Assembly: GCF_027706745.1 (NCBI RefSeq) | Contig: NZ_JAQFWP010000017.1 | Span: 43,027 to 107,026 of the forward strand | Origin: Nocardiopsis suaedae | GTDB taxonomy: Bacteria > Actinomycetota > Actinomycetes > Streptosporangiales > Streptosporangiaceae | Reading direction: 5' to 3' | Length of the DNA: 64,000 bases | Shown: one piece after another, positions 63,660 to 64,000 of the stretch | Layout of the letters: the number at the start of each line of letters is the position of its first letter | How positions within the stretch are numbered: position 1 is the stretch's first letter | Position numbers and translations under genes: made by a program | The notes under the pieces: model-generated | Seen by the model: the letters and a program-made list of their open reading frames with translations, nothing else | What the model was told of the DNA's origin: nothing | Database searches by the model: none

Positions 63660-64000
63660 CCCGCACCCCTGAACACGAGCGCCGGGCGGCCCCGACGAGC
63701 GGTGGCCCGGCTGGTACCCCGCTTCATGGGCTTTGGCCGTCCGCCAGGCCGCCGCGGTGCGGGGTAGATGGCGGCGACGGCGTGAGCGGGGCGGTTCCCT
63801 GGGCCTGCTTGCCGGGCGGCGGGTTCCTCGCGGTCCGGGCGGGCGGCGGCTCGGCCGGTACCCCGCTGACGGGCCCCGGCCGGGCGGCGGGTGGTCGGGG
63901 CGCAGGGTGGCGGGCGGCGACGACGAAGGACAGCGGCCCTACCTGCTGTTCTGTCGGCCGCCGGGCGTGTGCGTGGTCCGGGTGGTTGGCGGCGACGGCG
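63660..64000. other. Right end of window
   Basis: 341 GC-rich bases without a supportable gene. Contains copy B of the diverged repeat and a further GGCGGCGACGGCG at the last bases. Confidence 0.4.
63769..63847. repeat. Diverged 79-nt repeat, copy B
   Basis: 66 of 79 positions match 37602-37680 without gaps (counted by eye). The opening GGCGGCGACGGCG occurs again at the window end (63988), so further copies may follow. Confidence 0.58.

Overview
The window is chromosomal DNA of a high-GC actinobacterium. Many genes start with GTG or TTG, almost every third codon position is G or C, and the gene order rne-rplU-rpmA-obgE-proB-(proA)-nadD-rsfS is typical of Actinomycetota. Together with a likely 10-methyl branched fatty acid gene pair and many Ala/Pro/Gly-rich protein tails, this best fits the Nocardiopsaceae or a close relative (inference; no 16S gene is present).

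Region 1 (1-12.5 kb) is core: the 3' part of an RNase E/G gene, ribosomal proteins L21 and L27, Obg GTPase, glutamate 5-kinase and gamma-glutamyl phosphate reductase, a methyltransferase, an M48 peptidase, NadD, RsfS and a histidine phosphatase. A ten-repeat type I-E-like CRISPR array without cas genes sits between rpmA and obgE.

Region 2 (12.5-35.5 kb) is accessory. Three identical tRNA-Ala(GGC) genes lie in direct orientation at 12.47, 14.66 and 31.73 kb. Between the first two are a tandem pair of related membrane proteins and a GroES-like protein. Between the second and third is a 17 kb catabolic block: AraC-type regulator, copper amine oxidase, aldehyde dehydrogenase, two SDRs, an APC permease, a MoaF-like protein, a Tat-exported amidohydrolase, and a homoprotocatechuate meta-cleavage operon (FAH-RraA fusion, DapA-like aldolase, HpaE, HpaD, GntR regulator). 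With no 4-hydroxyphenylacetate hydroxylase visible, the set reads most simply as dopamine (or other catechol amine) to homoprotocatechuate to central metabolites. An IS630-type transposase relic follows the third tRNA, then a LysR / metallo-beta-lactamase-fold hydrolase / MHS transporter group.

Region 3 (35.5-46.5 kb) mixes relics and housekeeping: a truncated DUF202-type gene, an LPxTG surface protein, a scrambled TnpB relic, a double-DUF427 protein, a DinG/XPD-type helicase, an AI-2E-type membrane protein, several uncharacterised proteins and a glutamate racemase homologue.

Region 4 (46.5-64 kb) holds the probable tuberculostearic-type lipid pair (FAD oxidoreductase plus methyltransferase), a cytochrome P450, a sugar ABC importer with a GH3 hexosaminidase but no ATPase gene, an acyl-CoA ligase, a lipoprotein, leuS, and two related single-pass membrane proteins.

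Three copies of an approximately 60-nt palindromic intergenic element (6.43, 45.44 and 55.54 kb) lie directly after genes. They are the most distinctive unexplained non-coding feature.
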